Below, piece by piece: positions 5,813 to 12,554 of a stretch of 20,321 bases of DNA (its first letter is position 1; every line of letters begins with the position of its first letter). The stretch spans positions 1 to 20,321 of the forward strand of contig CAKRNI010000019.1 of NCBI GenBank assembly GCA_934370915.1, in the 5' to 3' direction. The position numbers were made by a program, and so were the translations under genes. The DNA comes from an uncultured Lachnospiraceae bacterium (GTDB taxonomy: Bacteria > Bacillota > Clostridia > Lachnospirales > Lachnospiraceae). The notes below the pieces were generated by a model. The model did not search any database. It was not told where the DNA came from and was given only the letters and a program-made list of their open reading frames with translations.

Positions 5813-6695
5813 GGTGTGCCCCCTTTCTCTTCATGGAATCACTGACGATCAGGATCAGGAGAAGAATTGCCGCAGTGATAAGTTTCAGGTCGGTCGCCTT
5901 TACGATCCGCATGGAAATAACGAAAGCGACACATGCCTTATAGAGAATTGCGCCTGCGATGACAGCGGTGGTCGCTTTCAGCTTTCCGAAGCGGTGGAAC
6001 AGCTGTGTTCCGAGAATTACGCTTGCGAGACCGAAGACCATGGTTCCGGTTCCGATAGAGATATCGAAGAACGCCTGCTTCTGGGCGAGAACTCCGCCTG
6101 CGAGAGCGGCGAATCCGTTAGCGATCGCAAGGCCGATGATCTTCACACGACCTTTGTCCTCCGCAAGAGAAGTAACCAGAGCGTCATTGTCGCCGGCTGC
6201 CCGGAGAAGATATCCGGATCTCGTATTTAAGTACCAGTCGAGAACGAACTTGCAGATCAGGGCGATCACTGCCAGGATGATCACAACGATATACGGTCTT
6301 ACGGTTGCCGGAAGACTGTTTCTGGTCCACTCGTTGTCAAAGATCGTATCCTGGGACAGGAACGGAAGGTTTGCCTTCATTCCGGCGATCCTTAAGTTTA
6401 CGGAGTAGAGGGCTGTCATGACAATGATACCGGAAAACAGGTCGCGGACCTTACATTTTACATGAATGACACCGGTCACGCATCCGGCGAGAACACCCGC
6501 AAAGAAGGAGAGCGGAAGTGCCCATACAGGGGAAACTCCTTTCACAATCAGTCCCGCGGTCAGCGCTGCGCCCAGAGGGAAAGTTCCATCAACCGACAGA
6601 TCCGGGAAGTCCAGGATCTTGTAGGTGATGTAAACGCCCAGGGCCATGATCGCGTAGATCAGCCCTTCCTCAAAGATTCCTAATAAGATTGCCAT
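5805..6695 (-). CDS. trpY: ABC transporter permease (predicted tryptophan uptake)
   Basis: A 296-residue integral membrane protein with about eight hydrophobic segments, related to the LivH-like permeases encoded with ABC_sub_bind-type lipoproteins. Family-typical stretches include MALGVYITYKILDFPDLSVD near the N-terminus and ALAGGVLAQKQAFFDISIGTG in the second half. It should form the membrane channel with the adjacent ATPase and lipoprotein. The start ATG has GGAGGA 5-10 nt upstream. A 152-bp gap with two hairpins separates it from the lipoprotein gene, while it overlaps the ATPase gene by 8 nt. The hydrophobic profile and context make the class secure; the substrate is inferred. Confidence 0.87.
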   Translation of the reverse strand: MAILLGIFEEGLIYAIMALGVYITYKILDFPDLSVDGTFPLGAALTAGLIVKGVSPVWALPLSFFAGVLAGCVTGVIHVKCKVRDLFSGIIVMTALYSVNLRIAGMKANLPFLSQDTIFDNEWTRNSLPATVRPYIVVIILAVIALICKFVLDWYLNTRSGYLLRAAGDNDALVTSLAEDKGRVKIIGLAIANGFAALAGGVLAQKQAFFDISIGTGTMVFGLASVILGTQLFHRFGKLKATTAVIAGAILYKACVAFVISMRIVKATDLKLITAAILLLILIVSDSMKRKGAHHA

Positions 6696-6713
6696 GATAT
6701 CCTCCGAAAATCA

Positions 6714-6739
6714 GTAACAGGGAGAAGATCCGCTGTTAC
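6714..6739 (-). other. Hairpin just ahead of the permease ribosome site
   Basis: GTAACAG (6714-6720) and CTGTTAC (6733-6739) are perfect 7-bp inverted arms with a 12-nt loop, lying a few bases upstream of the GGAGGA ribosome site of the permease gene. It may set the translation level. Confidence 0.45.
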
Positions 6740-6752
6740 ATGTTGCTGCAAA

Positions 6753-6785
6753 GTCCGGCAGAAGCGGAAAATCGCTTTGCCGGAC
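6753..6785 (-). other. Intercistronic hairpin after the lipoprotein gene
   Basis: GTCCGGCA (6753-6760) and TGCCGGAC (6778-6785) with inner AAGCG/CGCTT form a 13-bp stem with one bulge and a 6-nt loop. Only three U follow, so it is a weak terminator at best. Hairpins of this kind after solute-binding-protein genes commonly stabilise the upstream message or reduce read-through, giving excess binding protein over permease. Confidence 0.55.
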
Positions 6786-6847
6786 CATAATTGTTTATGT
6801 TGCCGATCATCCGACTTCCTTATTAAAAGTGGATGAAATTTGTTGAA

Positions 6848-7939
6848 CTACTGTGTAATCTCTGTGAATAACTCTTTTGCGTTGGAAGCAAGATCCTCCG
6901 GGAATGTGATTCCAAGATCCTCAGCGACTTTGGAGTTTCCGTAGAAAGCAGCAGCCTCGATCACCTCGAAGTTCAGTTCACTTGCTTTCTTCTCGCCCTT
7001 TAAAACTTCTGCAGCCATGCGTCCTGTCTGCTTTCCAAGATCTACATAGTCAAGTCCCATAGCAGCGAGGCAGCCGATCTTGACCTGCTCGATCTCACTT
7101 CCGAATACCGGGATGTTTTTCGCATTTGCCTTGGAAAGGATCAGCGGAAGGGAAGCAACAACTGTGTTGTCTGTTAAGTTATTTAAGCAGTCGACCTGCT
7201 CTAAGAGGCTGTCAGCAGCAAGCGGGATGTCTGCTGTGGAGGAAACGCCGGACTCAACGATCTCGAAACCGTAGTCAGCAGCTTTTTCCTTGTACTCAGC
7301 CAGAGTGGAAGCGGAGTTTACTTCGCTTGTTGTATACATGATGCCGATCTTTTTCGCATCCGGAAGGATCGCACGGATCATTTCGAGCTGCTGCTCGACC
7401 GGAAGCTTGTCGCTGGTACCTGTCACTTCGCCAACCGGAGTTCCGTCAGCGTTTGCGAGCTCAGCTGCGACCGGATCCGTAACGGCTGTGTAGATGACCG
7501 GGATGTCATTCTTTCTGCCGACACTGTATGCGCTCTGTGCGCTCGGTGTCGCGATCGCGCAGATGAGATCCACCTTCTGTCCGGCGAAGTTTGTACTGAT
7601 CTGTGCCGCTAACCCTGGGTCAGCCTGCGCGTTCTCCTCCAATACGGTAAGGTTCTTTCCTTCAACGATACCGTTCTCTGCGAGCCCCTCAAGGAAGCCT
7701 TCACGGCAGTTGTCGAGAGAACCGTGGACTGCGAACTGGTTGATGCCGATAGTGTAGGAACCGTCTGCGAGAGCGGTATCCGCTGCGTCTGCGGATCCTG
7801 CAGTTGTTGCTTCGGCAGTTGTTGTCTCGGCAGCTGTCGTCTCAGCGGCAGTCGTTGTGGAAGCTGTGTTTGAAGAGCAGCCTGCGAGAAGTGCTGCGGT
7901 GAATGTTGCTGCGATGATTGCTTTGATCGATTTTTTCAT
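6848..7939 (-). CDS. trpX: ABC transporter substrate-binding lipoprotein (predicted tryptophan-binding)
   Basis: A 363-residue secreted lipoprotein. A lysine-rich start, a hydrophobic segment and the lipobox LLAGC put the lipidated cysteine at residue 21. Residues 22-58 form a Thr/Ala/Glu-rich linker of imperfect AAETT-like units. The mature domain (about 60-363) looks like the ABC_sub_bind family (periplasmic-binding type I fold), with blocks such as GINQFAVHGSLDNCREGFLE, PVIYTAVTDPVAAELA and IGIMYTTSEVNS. Such proteins capture a small solute outside the cell and hand it to the permease. GAGGAGAA precedes the ATG. It is the first gene after the T-box leader, which reads as tryptophan-specific, supporting a TrpX-type role. 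Confidence 0.88.
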   Translation of the reverse strand: MKKSIKAIIAATFTAALLAGCSSNTASTTTAAETTAAETTTAEATTAGSADAADTALADGSYTIGINQFAVHGSLDNCREGFLEGLAENGIVEGKNLTVLEENAQADPGLAAQISTNFAGQKVDLICAIATPSAQSAYSVGRKNDIPVIYTAVTDPVAAELANADGTPVGEVTGTSDKLPVEQQLEMIRAILPDAKKIGIMYTTSEVNSASTLAEYKEKAADYGFEIVESGVSSTADIPLAADSLLEQVDCLNNLTDNTVVASLPLILSKANAKNIPVFGSEIEQVKIGCLAAMGLDYVDLGKQTGRMAAEVLKGEKKASELNFEVIEAAAFYGNSKVAEDLGITFPEDLASNAKELFTEITQ

Positions 7940-8106
7940 AATTTTGTTCTCCTCTTCTACTTTTTAATTGAGATGATTCGTAACTGCATTCCGGGTCTCT
8001 CCGATCCGGTCATGCGGTCCAGTAGTTGTTGGAGGTGTGGAGCGAAGGTGCCGTGGTGTGGGATATCTTGTACAGAGCACGTATTTTTGCTGCCATACAT
8101 CTGTAG

Positions 8107-8127
8107 GGAGCTGCCGTCGGCAGGTCC
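8107..8127 (-). other. Hairpin just after the T-box terminator
   Basis: GGAGCTGCC (8107-8115) and GGCAGGTCC (8119-8127) pair with one G-G mismatch and a 3-nt loop. It lies about 10 nt downstream of the T-box U-run, in the 197-nt stretch that separates the riboswitch from the lipoprotein start codon. The rest of that stretch shows no gene or site I can support. Confidence 0.4.
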
Positions 8128-8136
8128 TTTAGGTAT

Positions 8137-8185
8137 AAAAAAAATCCCAAGTATCAGATATCGATTTAAAATCTGATGCTTGAGA
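8137..8185 (-). terminator. Regulated terminator of the T-box
   Basis: On the minus strand, arms at 8185-8171 and 8159-8145 form a 15-position stem with one C-A mismatch and one G-U pair, followed by eight U (8144-8137). Its 5' arm is shared with the antiterminator. Confidence 0.92.
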
Positions 8186-8427
8186 CGAATTTCACATATC
8201 CGCGGTGCCACTCAATTTGACCTTTCGGTCCGCTTTTTTCGTATACCAACATATACGCCGCTCTCTTAACGACTGCGGTAGCCGTCAGTCCATACTAAAA
8301 ATTCAGGACTGCCCTCGAAAGTCCATTCCATTTCCAGTGCAATACTGCAATCCCACCGCCTGCAGCTCTCTGTGAAAACACGATCGAAAATGTACTCCTC
8401 TTTCTCAACGGTTTTTCTTGTTTGGTT
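8137..8427 (-). promoter_or_regulatory. T-box riboswitch, apparent tRNA-Trp specificity
   Basis: This minus-strand leader contains the T-box core TGGCACCGCGG (8210-8200). The antiterminator is canonical: GAG (8213-8211) with CTC (8184-8182) and GCG with CGT (8187-8185), around the UGGCACC bulge. It overlaps the 5' arm of the competing terminator, so the folds are exclusive. In Stem I an AGTA motif on the 5' side faces GAA-TGG-AC on the 3' side, placing the specifier TGG (Trp) at 8325-8323. The bulge base after UGG is C, expected to pair with discriminator G73, which bacterial tRNA-Trp has. Uncharged tRNA-Trp would favour antitermination and turn on the downstream transporter. Confidence 0.93.
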
Positions 8428-8433
8428 ATGGGT

Positions 8434-8462
8434 ATCATAGTACGAAAAGGATTGTTTGTCAA
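8434..8462 (-). promoter_or_regulatory. Promoter of the T-box/ABC operon
   Basis: On the minus strand a perfect TTGACA (8462-8457), a 17-bp spacer and TATGAT (8439-8434) predict a start near 8427, just before the T-box Stem I. Confidence 0.87.
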
Positions 8463-8569
8463 GAAGAACAATAAAAAAAAGTTTGGAAACCTGCAAACTC
8501 TGCCGGACAGAAAGAAAAATGGTAATTTCTAAAAAAAATATAATATTTCAGAAACTTCCATAAATTCCA

Positions 8570-8598
8570 TTGACTTTCAATGTTTCCTGATATAGGAT
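8570..8598 (+). promoter_or_regulatory. Promoter of ftsH
   Basis: TTGACT (8570-8575), a 17-bp spacer and TAGGAT (8593-8598) predict a start near 8605. It diverges from the ABC operon promoter about 110 bp away. The leader to the ftsH start is about 130 nt. Confidence 0.72.
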
Positions 8599-8609
8599 AA
8601 ATATCACAC

Positions 8610-8630
8610 GAAATGACAGGGTGTCATTTC
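8610..8630 (+). promoter_or_regulatory. Perfect palindrome at the ftsH transcription start
   Basis: GAAATGACA (8610-8618) and TGTCATTTC (8622-8630) are perfect 9-bp inverted arms around GGG. It starts about five bases after the predicted transcription start, a place where a bound repressor would block RNA polymerase, and it could also fold as an RNA hairpin. It does not match the CIRCE or CtsR heat-shock operators. Confidence 0.55.
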
Positions 8631-8737
8631 ACGCAGATCTTCAGAAAACAAAGCATGTAAAAGGCAGAAAAGTAACAGCAGAGGCTAAGATGCGGTGAAA
8701 AGTGTTACAGAAAAATGAAAATCAAGGAGGCAGACGT

Positions 8738-10588
8738 ATGGGTACAAAAGACGGCGGAAAAAAGCCGAACCCGAATGATCTCAATTCATTTAAGGGATTT
8801 TTCTATTATATGATCATAATTCTGGTCATGACGGTCCTGCTAAACGGGCTCGTATTCCCGTCCGCACTGAAAAGCCAGGTAAAAGAAGTCGGCTACAACG
8901 AGTTCCTGACCATGGTGGACAACGGACAGGTCGCACAGGTGGAAAAAGATGACACGAACGGCGAGATCGTATTCATCACAAAAGACAGCAATGGGAAGCA
9001 GCAGATCTACAAGACAGGTCTCTGGGATGACCCGGATCTGACAGAACGGTTATACAGTAAGGGAGTGACCTTCGACAAGGTGATCCCGCAGAAGGAATCC
9101 GCTATTATGGCATTCTTCACAAACTGGATCCTTCCGTTCGTGATCATGATCGGACTCGGGCAGATCTTAAGCCGCAGCATGGCGAAGCGCATGGGCGGAA
9201 ACGCGATGACATTTGGAAAGTCCAATGCAAAGATCTATGCAGAGAGCGAGACCGGCGTGACATTCGCGGATGTCGCAGGTGAGGAGGAAGCGAAGGATGC
9301 GTTAAAGGAGATCGTAGATTTCCTTCATGATCCGAAAAAATATGCGGATATCGGTGCCACACTTCCGAAGGGCGCGCTTCTCGTAGGCCCTCCAGGAACA
9401 GGTAAAACATTACTTGCAAAGGCCGTTGCCGGTGAGGCGCACGTTCCGTTCTTCTCGATCTCCGGCTCTGAGTTCGTTGAGATGTTCGTCGGCATGGGCG
9501 CCGCGAAGGTCCGGGACCTCTTCAAGCAGGCAAATGAGAAAGCTCCGTGTATCGTCTTTATCGACGAGATCGATACCATCGGTAAAAAGCGTGACGGAAG
9601 CGGCATGGGCGGAAACGATGAGCGTGAGCAGACCTTAAACCAGCTCCTTACAGAGATGGATGGATTCGACGGACGAAAGGGTGTTGTGATCCTGGCGGCT
9701 ACAAACCGTCCGGAGACCCTTGATAAGGCCCTCTTAAGACCGGGCCGTTTCGACAGAAGAATTCCGGTGGAGCTTCCGGATCTCAAAGGCCGTGAGGCGA
9801 TCCTGCGGGTACATGGAAAAGATGTCAAGATGGATGAGTCCGTTGACTTTAACGCCATCGCGAGAGCGACTGTCGGAGCCAGCGGTGCCGAGCTTGCGAA
9901 CATTATCAACGAGGGCGCGCTCCGTGCCGTCCGCATGGGACGCCGCGTTGTATCCCAGGCTGACCTGGAGGAGAGCGTTGAGACCGTTATTGCCGGTTAC
10001 CAGAAGAAGAACGCTTCCGTATCCGAGAATGAACGCCGGATCGTCGCTTACCACGAGATCGGTCATGCCCTCGTTGCAGCGTGCCAGAGCAACTCTGCTC
10101 CGGTACACAAGATCACAATTATTCCGAGAACATCGGGTGCTCTTGGCTACACGATGCAGGTGGAAGATGGCGAGCGCCTTCTTATGAGTAAGGAGGAGGC
10201 ACTTAACAAGATTGCAACCCTGACCGGCGGCCGTGCGGCGGAGGAATTTATGTTCCACTCCATCACGACCGGTGCCTCCAACGATATCGAGCAGGCCACA
10301 AAGCTTGCCCGCGCTATGGTGACCCGCTACGGTATGAGCGACCAGTTCGGTATGGTTGCCCTTGAGACCGTGACGAATCAGTACCTTGGCGGAGACACCT
10401 CCCTTGCATGCTCACCGGAGACAGCGAAAGCCATCGATGATGAGGTGATCGCTACCGTGAAGGCACAGTACGAGAAGGCGATGGGAATCTTAAGAGACCA
10501 TGCAGCAAAATTAAACGAACTCGCCGGATATCTTCTCGAAAAGGAGACGATCACAGGGGAAGAATTTATGGAGATCCTGAACCGGTAA
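8738..10588 (+). CDS. ftsH: ATP-dependent zinc metalloprotease FtsH
   Basis: A 616-residue membrane-anchored AAA+ protease that degrades misfolded membrane proteins and short-lived regulators. Two transmembrane segments (about 21-40 and 124-142) flank an extracytoplasmic domain. The AAA module shows Walker A GPPGTGKT (217-224), the FVG pore motif (250-252), Walker [10 protein letters not shown] (271-279) and the second region of homology with the arginine finger in [11 protein letters not shown] (332-342). The zinc site is HEIGH (439-443) with the third ligand Asp at about 516. HEIGH satisfies HExxH, but most FtsH have HEAGH. The frame is open from a TTG at 8702; ATG 8738 is chosen because AAGGAGG lies 7 nt upstream. 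The gene is monocistronic and ends at a strong terminator. Confidence 0.97.
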   Translation: MGTKDGGKKPNPNDLNSFKGFFYYMIIILVMTVLLNGLVFPSALKSQVKEVGYNEFLTMVDNGQVAQVEKDDTNGEIVFITKDSNGKQQIYKTGLWDDPDLTERLYSKGVTFDKVIPQKESAIMAFFTNWILPFVIMIGLGQILSRSMAKRMGGNAMTFGKSNAKIYAESETGVTFADVAGEEEAKDALKEIVDFLHDPKKYADIGATLPKGALLVGPPGTGKTLLAKAVAGEAHVPFFSISGSEFVEMFVGMGAAKVRDLFKQANEKAPCIVFIDEIDTIGKKRDGSGMGGNDEREQTLNQLLTEMDGFDGRKGVVILAATNRPETLDKALLRPGRFDRRIPVELPDLKGREAILRVHGKDVKMDESVDFNAIARATVGASGAELANIINEGALRAVRMGRRVVSQADLEESVETVIAGYQKKNASVSENERRIVAYHEIGHALVAACQSNSAPVHKITIIPRTSGALGYTMQVEDGERLLMSKEEALNKIATLTGGRAAEEFMFHSITTGASNDIEQATKLARAMVTRYGMSDQFGMVALETVTNQYLGGDTSLACSPETAKAIDDEVIATVKAQYEKAMGILRDHAAKLNELAGYLLEKETITGEEFMEILNR

Positions 10589-10609
10589 AAGCAGTATATC
10601 AGTGTGAGA

Positions 10610-10652
10610 AGACTCAGAGACCATGCAAAGTGGTTGCTCTGAGTCTTTTTTT
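10610..10652 (+). terminator. Intrinsic terminator of ftsH
   Basis: AGACTCAGAG (10610-10619) pairs perfectly with CTCTGAGTCT (10637-10646), with an inner ACCA/TGGT extension, followed by a T-run to 10652. Confidence 0.93.
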
Positions 10653-10655
10653 GTG

Positions 10656-10706
10656 CAATCGCGCGAAGATGTAGATTGTCGCAAGTGACTACGCGAGGCA
10701 CGAGCA
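10656..10706. repeat. Degenerate GCG-rich palindromic stretch
   Basis: CAATC (10656-10660) and GATTG (10674-10678) enclose GCGCGAAG, followed by a short GTC/GAC inverted repeat and CGCGAGGCACGAGCA. It resembles a decayed copy of the GAA-loop palindromes at 4862-4934 and 12146-12225. The similarity is compositional and weak. Confidence 0.3.
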
Positions 10707-10731
10707 CTGGGCTGATGATGTGAAATCTCGA

Positions 10732-10760
10732 TTGTGTGCACCGGAAACCTATGTTAAAAT
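10732..10760 (+). promoter_or_regulatory. Promoter of the zinc-ribbon membrane protein gene
   Basis: TTGTGT (10732-10737), a 17-bp spacer and TAAAAT (10755-10760) predict a start near 10767, about 75 nt before the start codon. Confidence 0.55.
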
Positions 10761-10842
10761 GAGGGTAGAAATTTAGCTGTTGGGCTTAAAATACAAAATT
10801 AAAATGACCTGAAAAGAGGAATACCGACAGGAGGAACAACGG

Positions 10843-12054
10843 ATGAAACAGAGATATTGTCCATACTGCGACCAGAAAATGACGTCGGGTATATACTGCA
10901 AAGGCTGTAAAAGAATCGTTCTGCATCCATATATGCAGGATGTGGATTACTTTTTAAATGAGAGACATCCGCAGCATGAGTCAGGCTGTCTGTATCATGA
11001 TGGCGGAAGCGAATACCCTGGAAGCAGCGCGTCCGGCACAGATTCGTACACGGGCATATTTAAAGGGAATGGGACATCGGCCAGTACACAGGGCGGAAAG
11101 AAAAAGACAAATCGGGAGAGGAAAACAGCGGATCCATTCCAGAATATGGGAAACCGGACGGCGGGACAGCGAAATGCGTTCGAACACATGAAGAGCCAGC
11201 TTGAGCAGTACCGCAGTCAGGCGGACACTTTCCAGAGCGGAACTTACAGCAGCCAGTCCGCGAAGAACATCATGGATCGTGTAAACTCCGAGCGCGGGCG
11301 GAAGAAGCCGTTTACCGGCATCCTGATCGTTGTGATCATCTGGCTGGTATTTTCCATCGGCGGAAATCTGATGTTCATGATCAGGCACGCGGTCCGGGAG
11401 GTGATATACGGAGTCGAGGACATTTTCAATTCGTCCGGCGGTGATCTCTGGTCCTCTGCCGATTCCAACGCCGAGGAGGTCCTTGGGGAGGGTGAGCTCT
11501 CCGCTGAGGAGGTGCGGGCTATTGGAGTAAACTGCACGAATTACGGCCACTATGATGCCCGGCTTGCGGATGTGACGGCCGCCCTGGAACGGCTCCTGCC
11601 ACAGTATGGATTTTCTGAGTGGTCGATGGAGGACACATACAGCTACAACTATGCTTCGGACGATATGAGCTGGTACAACACAGATCAGGCCTATTATCTG
11701 AACCGTGACGGGGAGTATGTAGGAAGCATTACCATCTACGCCGACACGGCAACGGACGATCTCCATGGAATCGGTGCCTACAGCAGTGATGAGGAAGCGT
11801 TCTACCAGATCGTGGACGTGCTGGAAGCCGCATTCCAGGAATTCGGTTATCTGGATACGGATCTAAGCGGACAGGAGATATACCAGGAACTGATCAATAC
11901 CGAGGACATGATCGTCAGTAAGACAGATGACAGCGTCAGCGGATTTACCACAGCCTATGGACCGGAGATTTTTGCAAGTAAAGAGAGTCCTTCAGGGGAC
12001 GATTTCTACTCGATCCAGATGTATGCGCCAGGGTATTACACAAGCGTAGAGTAG
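10843..12054 (+). CDS. Zinc-ribbon, single-pass membrane protein of unknown function
   Basis: I do not recognise a named family. The 403 residues begin with a zinc-ribbon-like motif: CPYC (6-9) and CKGC (19-22), which would bind one zinc ion in the cytoplasm. A low-complexity linker rich in Gly, Ser, Thr, Lys and Gln (about 50-150) follows, then basic RGRKK and one transmembrane helix (about 157-180). The remaining 220 residues are acidic, rich in Asp, Glu, Tyr and Ser, and by the positive-inside rule lie outside the cell. No enzyme motif is seen. AGGAGG lies 7-12 nt before the ATG. It has its own promoter and terminator, so the position between ftsH and rpoB gives no operon-based clue. A sensory or envelope-stress role would be a guess. 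Confidence 0.8.
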   Translation: MKQRYCPYCDQKMTSGIYCKGCKRIVLHPYMQDVDYFLNERHPQHESGCLYHDGGSEYPGSSASGTDSYTGIFKGNGTSASTQGGKKKTNRERKTADPFQNMGNRTAGQRNAFEHMKSQLEQYRSQADTFQSGTYSSQSAKNIMDRVNSERGRKKPFTGILIVVIIWLVFSIGGNLMFMIRHAVREVIYGVEDIFNSSGGDLWSSADSNAEEVLGEGELSAEEVRAIGVNCTNYGHYDARLADVTAALERLLPQYGFSEWSMEDTYSYNYASDDMSWYNTDQAYYLNRDGEYVGSITIYADTATDDLHGIGAYSSDEEAFYQIVDVLEAAFQEFGYLDTDLSGQEIYQELINTEDMIVSKTDDSVSGFTTAYGPEIFASKESPSGDDFYSIQMYAPGYYTSVE

Positions 12055-12080
12055 AATGGTAAAAATTATATGGAACTGAT

Positions 12081-12130
12081 AAAAGATGTGCTGCAGGATC
12101 ATTTGAAAGATTCTGCAGCACATCTTTTAT
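12081..12130 (+). terminator. Intrinsic terminator of the zinc-ribbon gene
   Basis: A perfect 16-bp stem, AAAAGATGTGCTGCAG (12081-12096) with CTGCAGCACATCTTTT (12113-12128), extends four more pairs inward to an 8-nt loop and ends in TTTTATTT. The A-run on the 5' side means it could also work on the minus strand. Confidence 0.92.
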
Positions 12131-12145
12131 TTACGTGAACAACGA

Positions 12146-12225
12146 GCCAAAGTTCGCGCTTACGCGAGACCTTGGCGACTGTCGCGATAACAAGGGGAAA
12201 CTCGCGAAGCGAGTTTTCACTTGTT
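12146..12225. repeat. Palindromic intergenic repeat with GAA-loop hairpin
   Basis: Three consecutive inverted repeats occur: an imperfect GCCAAAG/CTTGGC pair (12146-12176) enclosing CGCG/CGCG, GCGA-CTG-TCGC (12175-12185), and a long hairpin of AACAAG (12189-12194) with CTTGTT (12220-12225) enclosing AAACTCGC-GAA-GCGAGTTT (12198-12216). The last shares the CGC-GAA-GCG core with the element at 4884-4906. It lies just after a terminator, as the first element lies just before one. Confidence 0.55.
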
Positions 12226-12241
12226 TGCCCTAAATAAAATT

Positions 12242-12261
12242 TCCGTCAGAATCCGTCAGAA
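12242..12261. repeat. Perfect 10-bp tandem duplication
   Basis: TCCGTCAGAA occurs twice in direct tandem (12242-12251 and 12252-12261) in the non-coding gap before rpoB. It may be a replication-slippage product or a paired binding site. Confidence 0.5.
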
Positions 12262-12296
12262 GGAAAGAAACAGACTTAGCTGTAAAAACAAAGAAA

Positions 12297-12323
12297 AGGT
12301 CAGCGCAGCAAGTGCGCAGACCT
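12297..12323. other. GC-rich hairpin in the gap before rpoB
   Basis: AGGTCAGCGCA (12297-12307) and TGCGCAGACCT (12313-12323) form an 11-position stem with one A-A mismatch and a 5-nt loop. No T-run follows. It lies about 110 bp upstream of the rpoB promoter. The rest of 12226-12430 holds no ORF with a ribosome site and nothing else I can name. Confidence 0.45.
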
Positions 12324-12429
12324 ACTGAACGGTTACGAAAAACTGCCCATCATCCCGGCCTGGATGCCATGAAAAGCAGAGCCTGTTTCTACATATAAAA
12401 ATGTCCAAAAAAACTTTGCAAAAAAGTGC

Positions 12430-12458
12430 TTGACAGATTGACAAACCCATGATAGTAT
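12430..12458 (+). promoter_or_regulatory. Promoter of the rpoB-rpoC operon
   Basis: A perfect TTGACA (12430-12435), a 17-bp spacer and TAGTAT (12453-12458) predict a start near 12465. A second TTGACA at 12438-12443 overlaps the spacer but is badly spaced for a -10. An A-rich tract directly upstream (12408-12425) could act as an UP element. Confidence 0.87.
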
Positions 12459-12474
12459 GAAATGTGCACTATTG

Positions 12475-12498
12475 TGGTATCATGTGCATATGGTACCA
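12475..12498 (+). other. Leader hairpin of rpoB
   Basis: TGGTATCAT (12475-12483) pairs with ATGGTACCA (12490-12498), 9 bp with one G-U pair and a 6-nt loop, about 10 nt after the predicted transcription start. It could stabilise the 5' end of the rpoBC message or be a regulatory site. Confidence 0.5.
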
Positions 12499-12554
12499 GT
12501 ATGCCCAAAATTGGCTATTGATTATAGAGAAAGAAAACAGGGGTGAAACGTCAA

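Noticed and set aside
7957..8496. Minus-strand frames of 84 and 76 codons in the ABC operon leader
   Set aside because: They lie within the T-box riboswitch and its downstream leader; the RNA structure explains the conservation.
8610..8630. CIRCE or CtsR heat-shock operator before ftsH
   Set aside because: The arms do not match TTAGCACTC/GAGTGCTAA or the CtsR heptamer repeats.
8702..8740. TTG at 8702 as the ftsH start
   Set aside because: ATG at 8738 has a strong AAGGAGG at ideal spacing, while the TTG does not.
10981..11766. 261-codon minus-strand frame opposite the zinc-ribbon gene
   Set aside because: Antisense shadow. The plus frame has the ribosome site, the zinc motif and a membrane helix.
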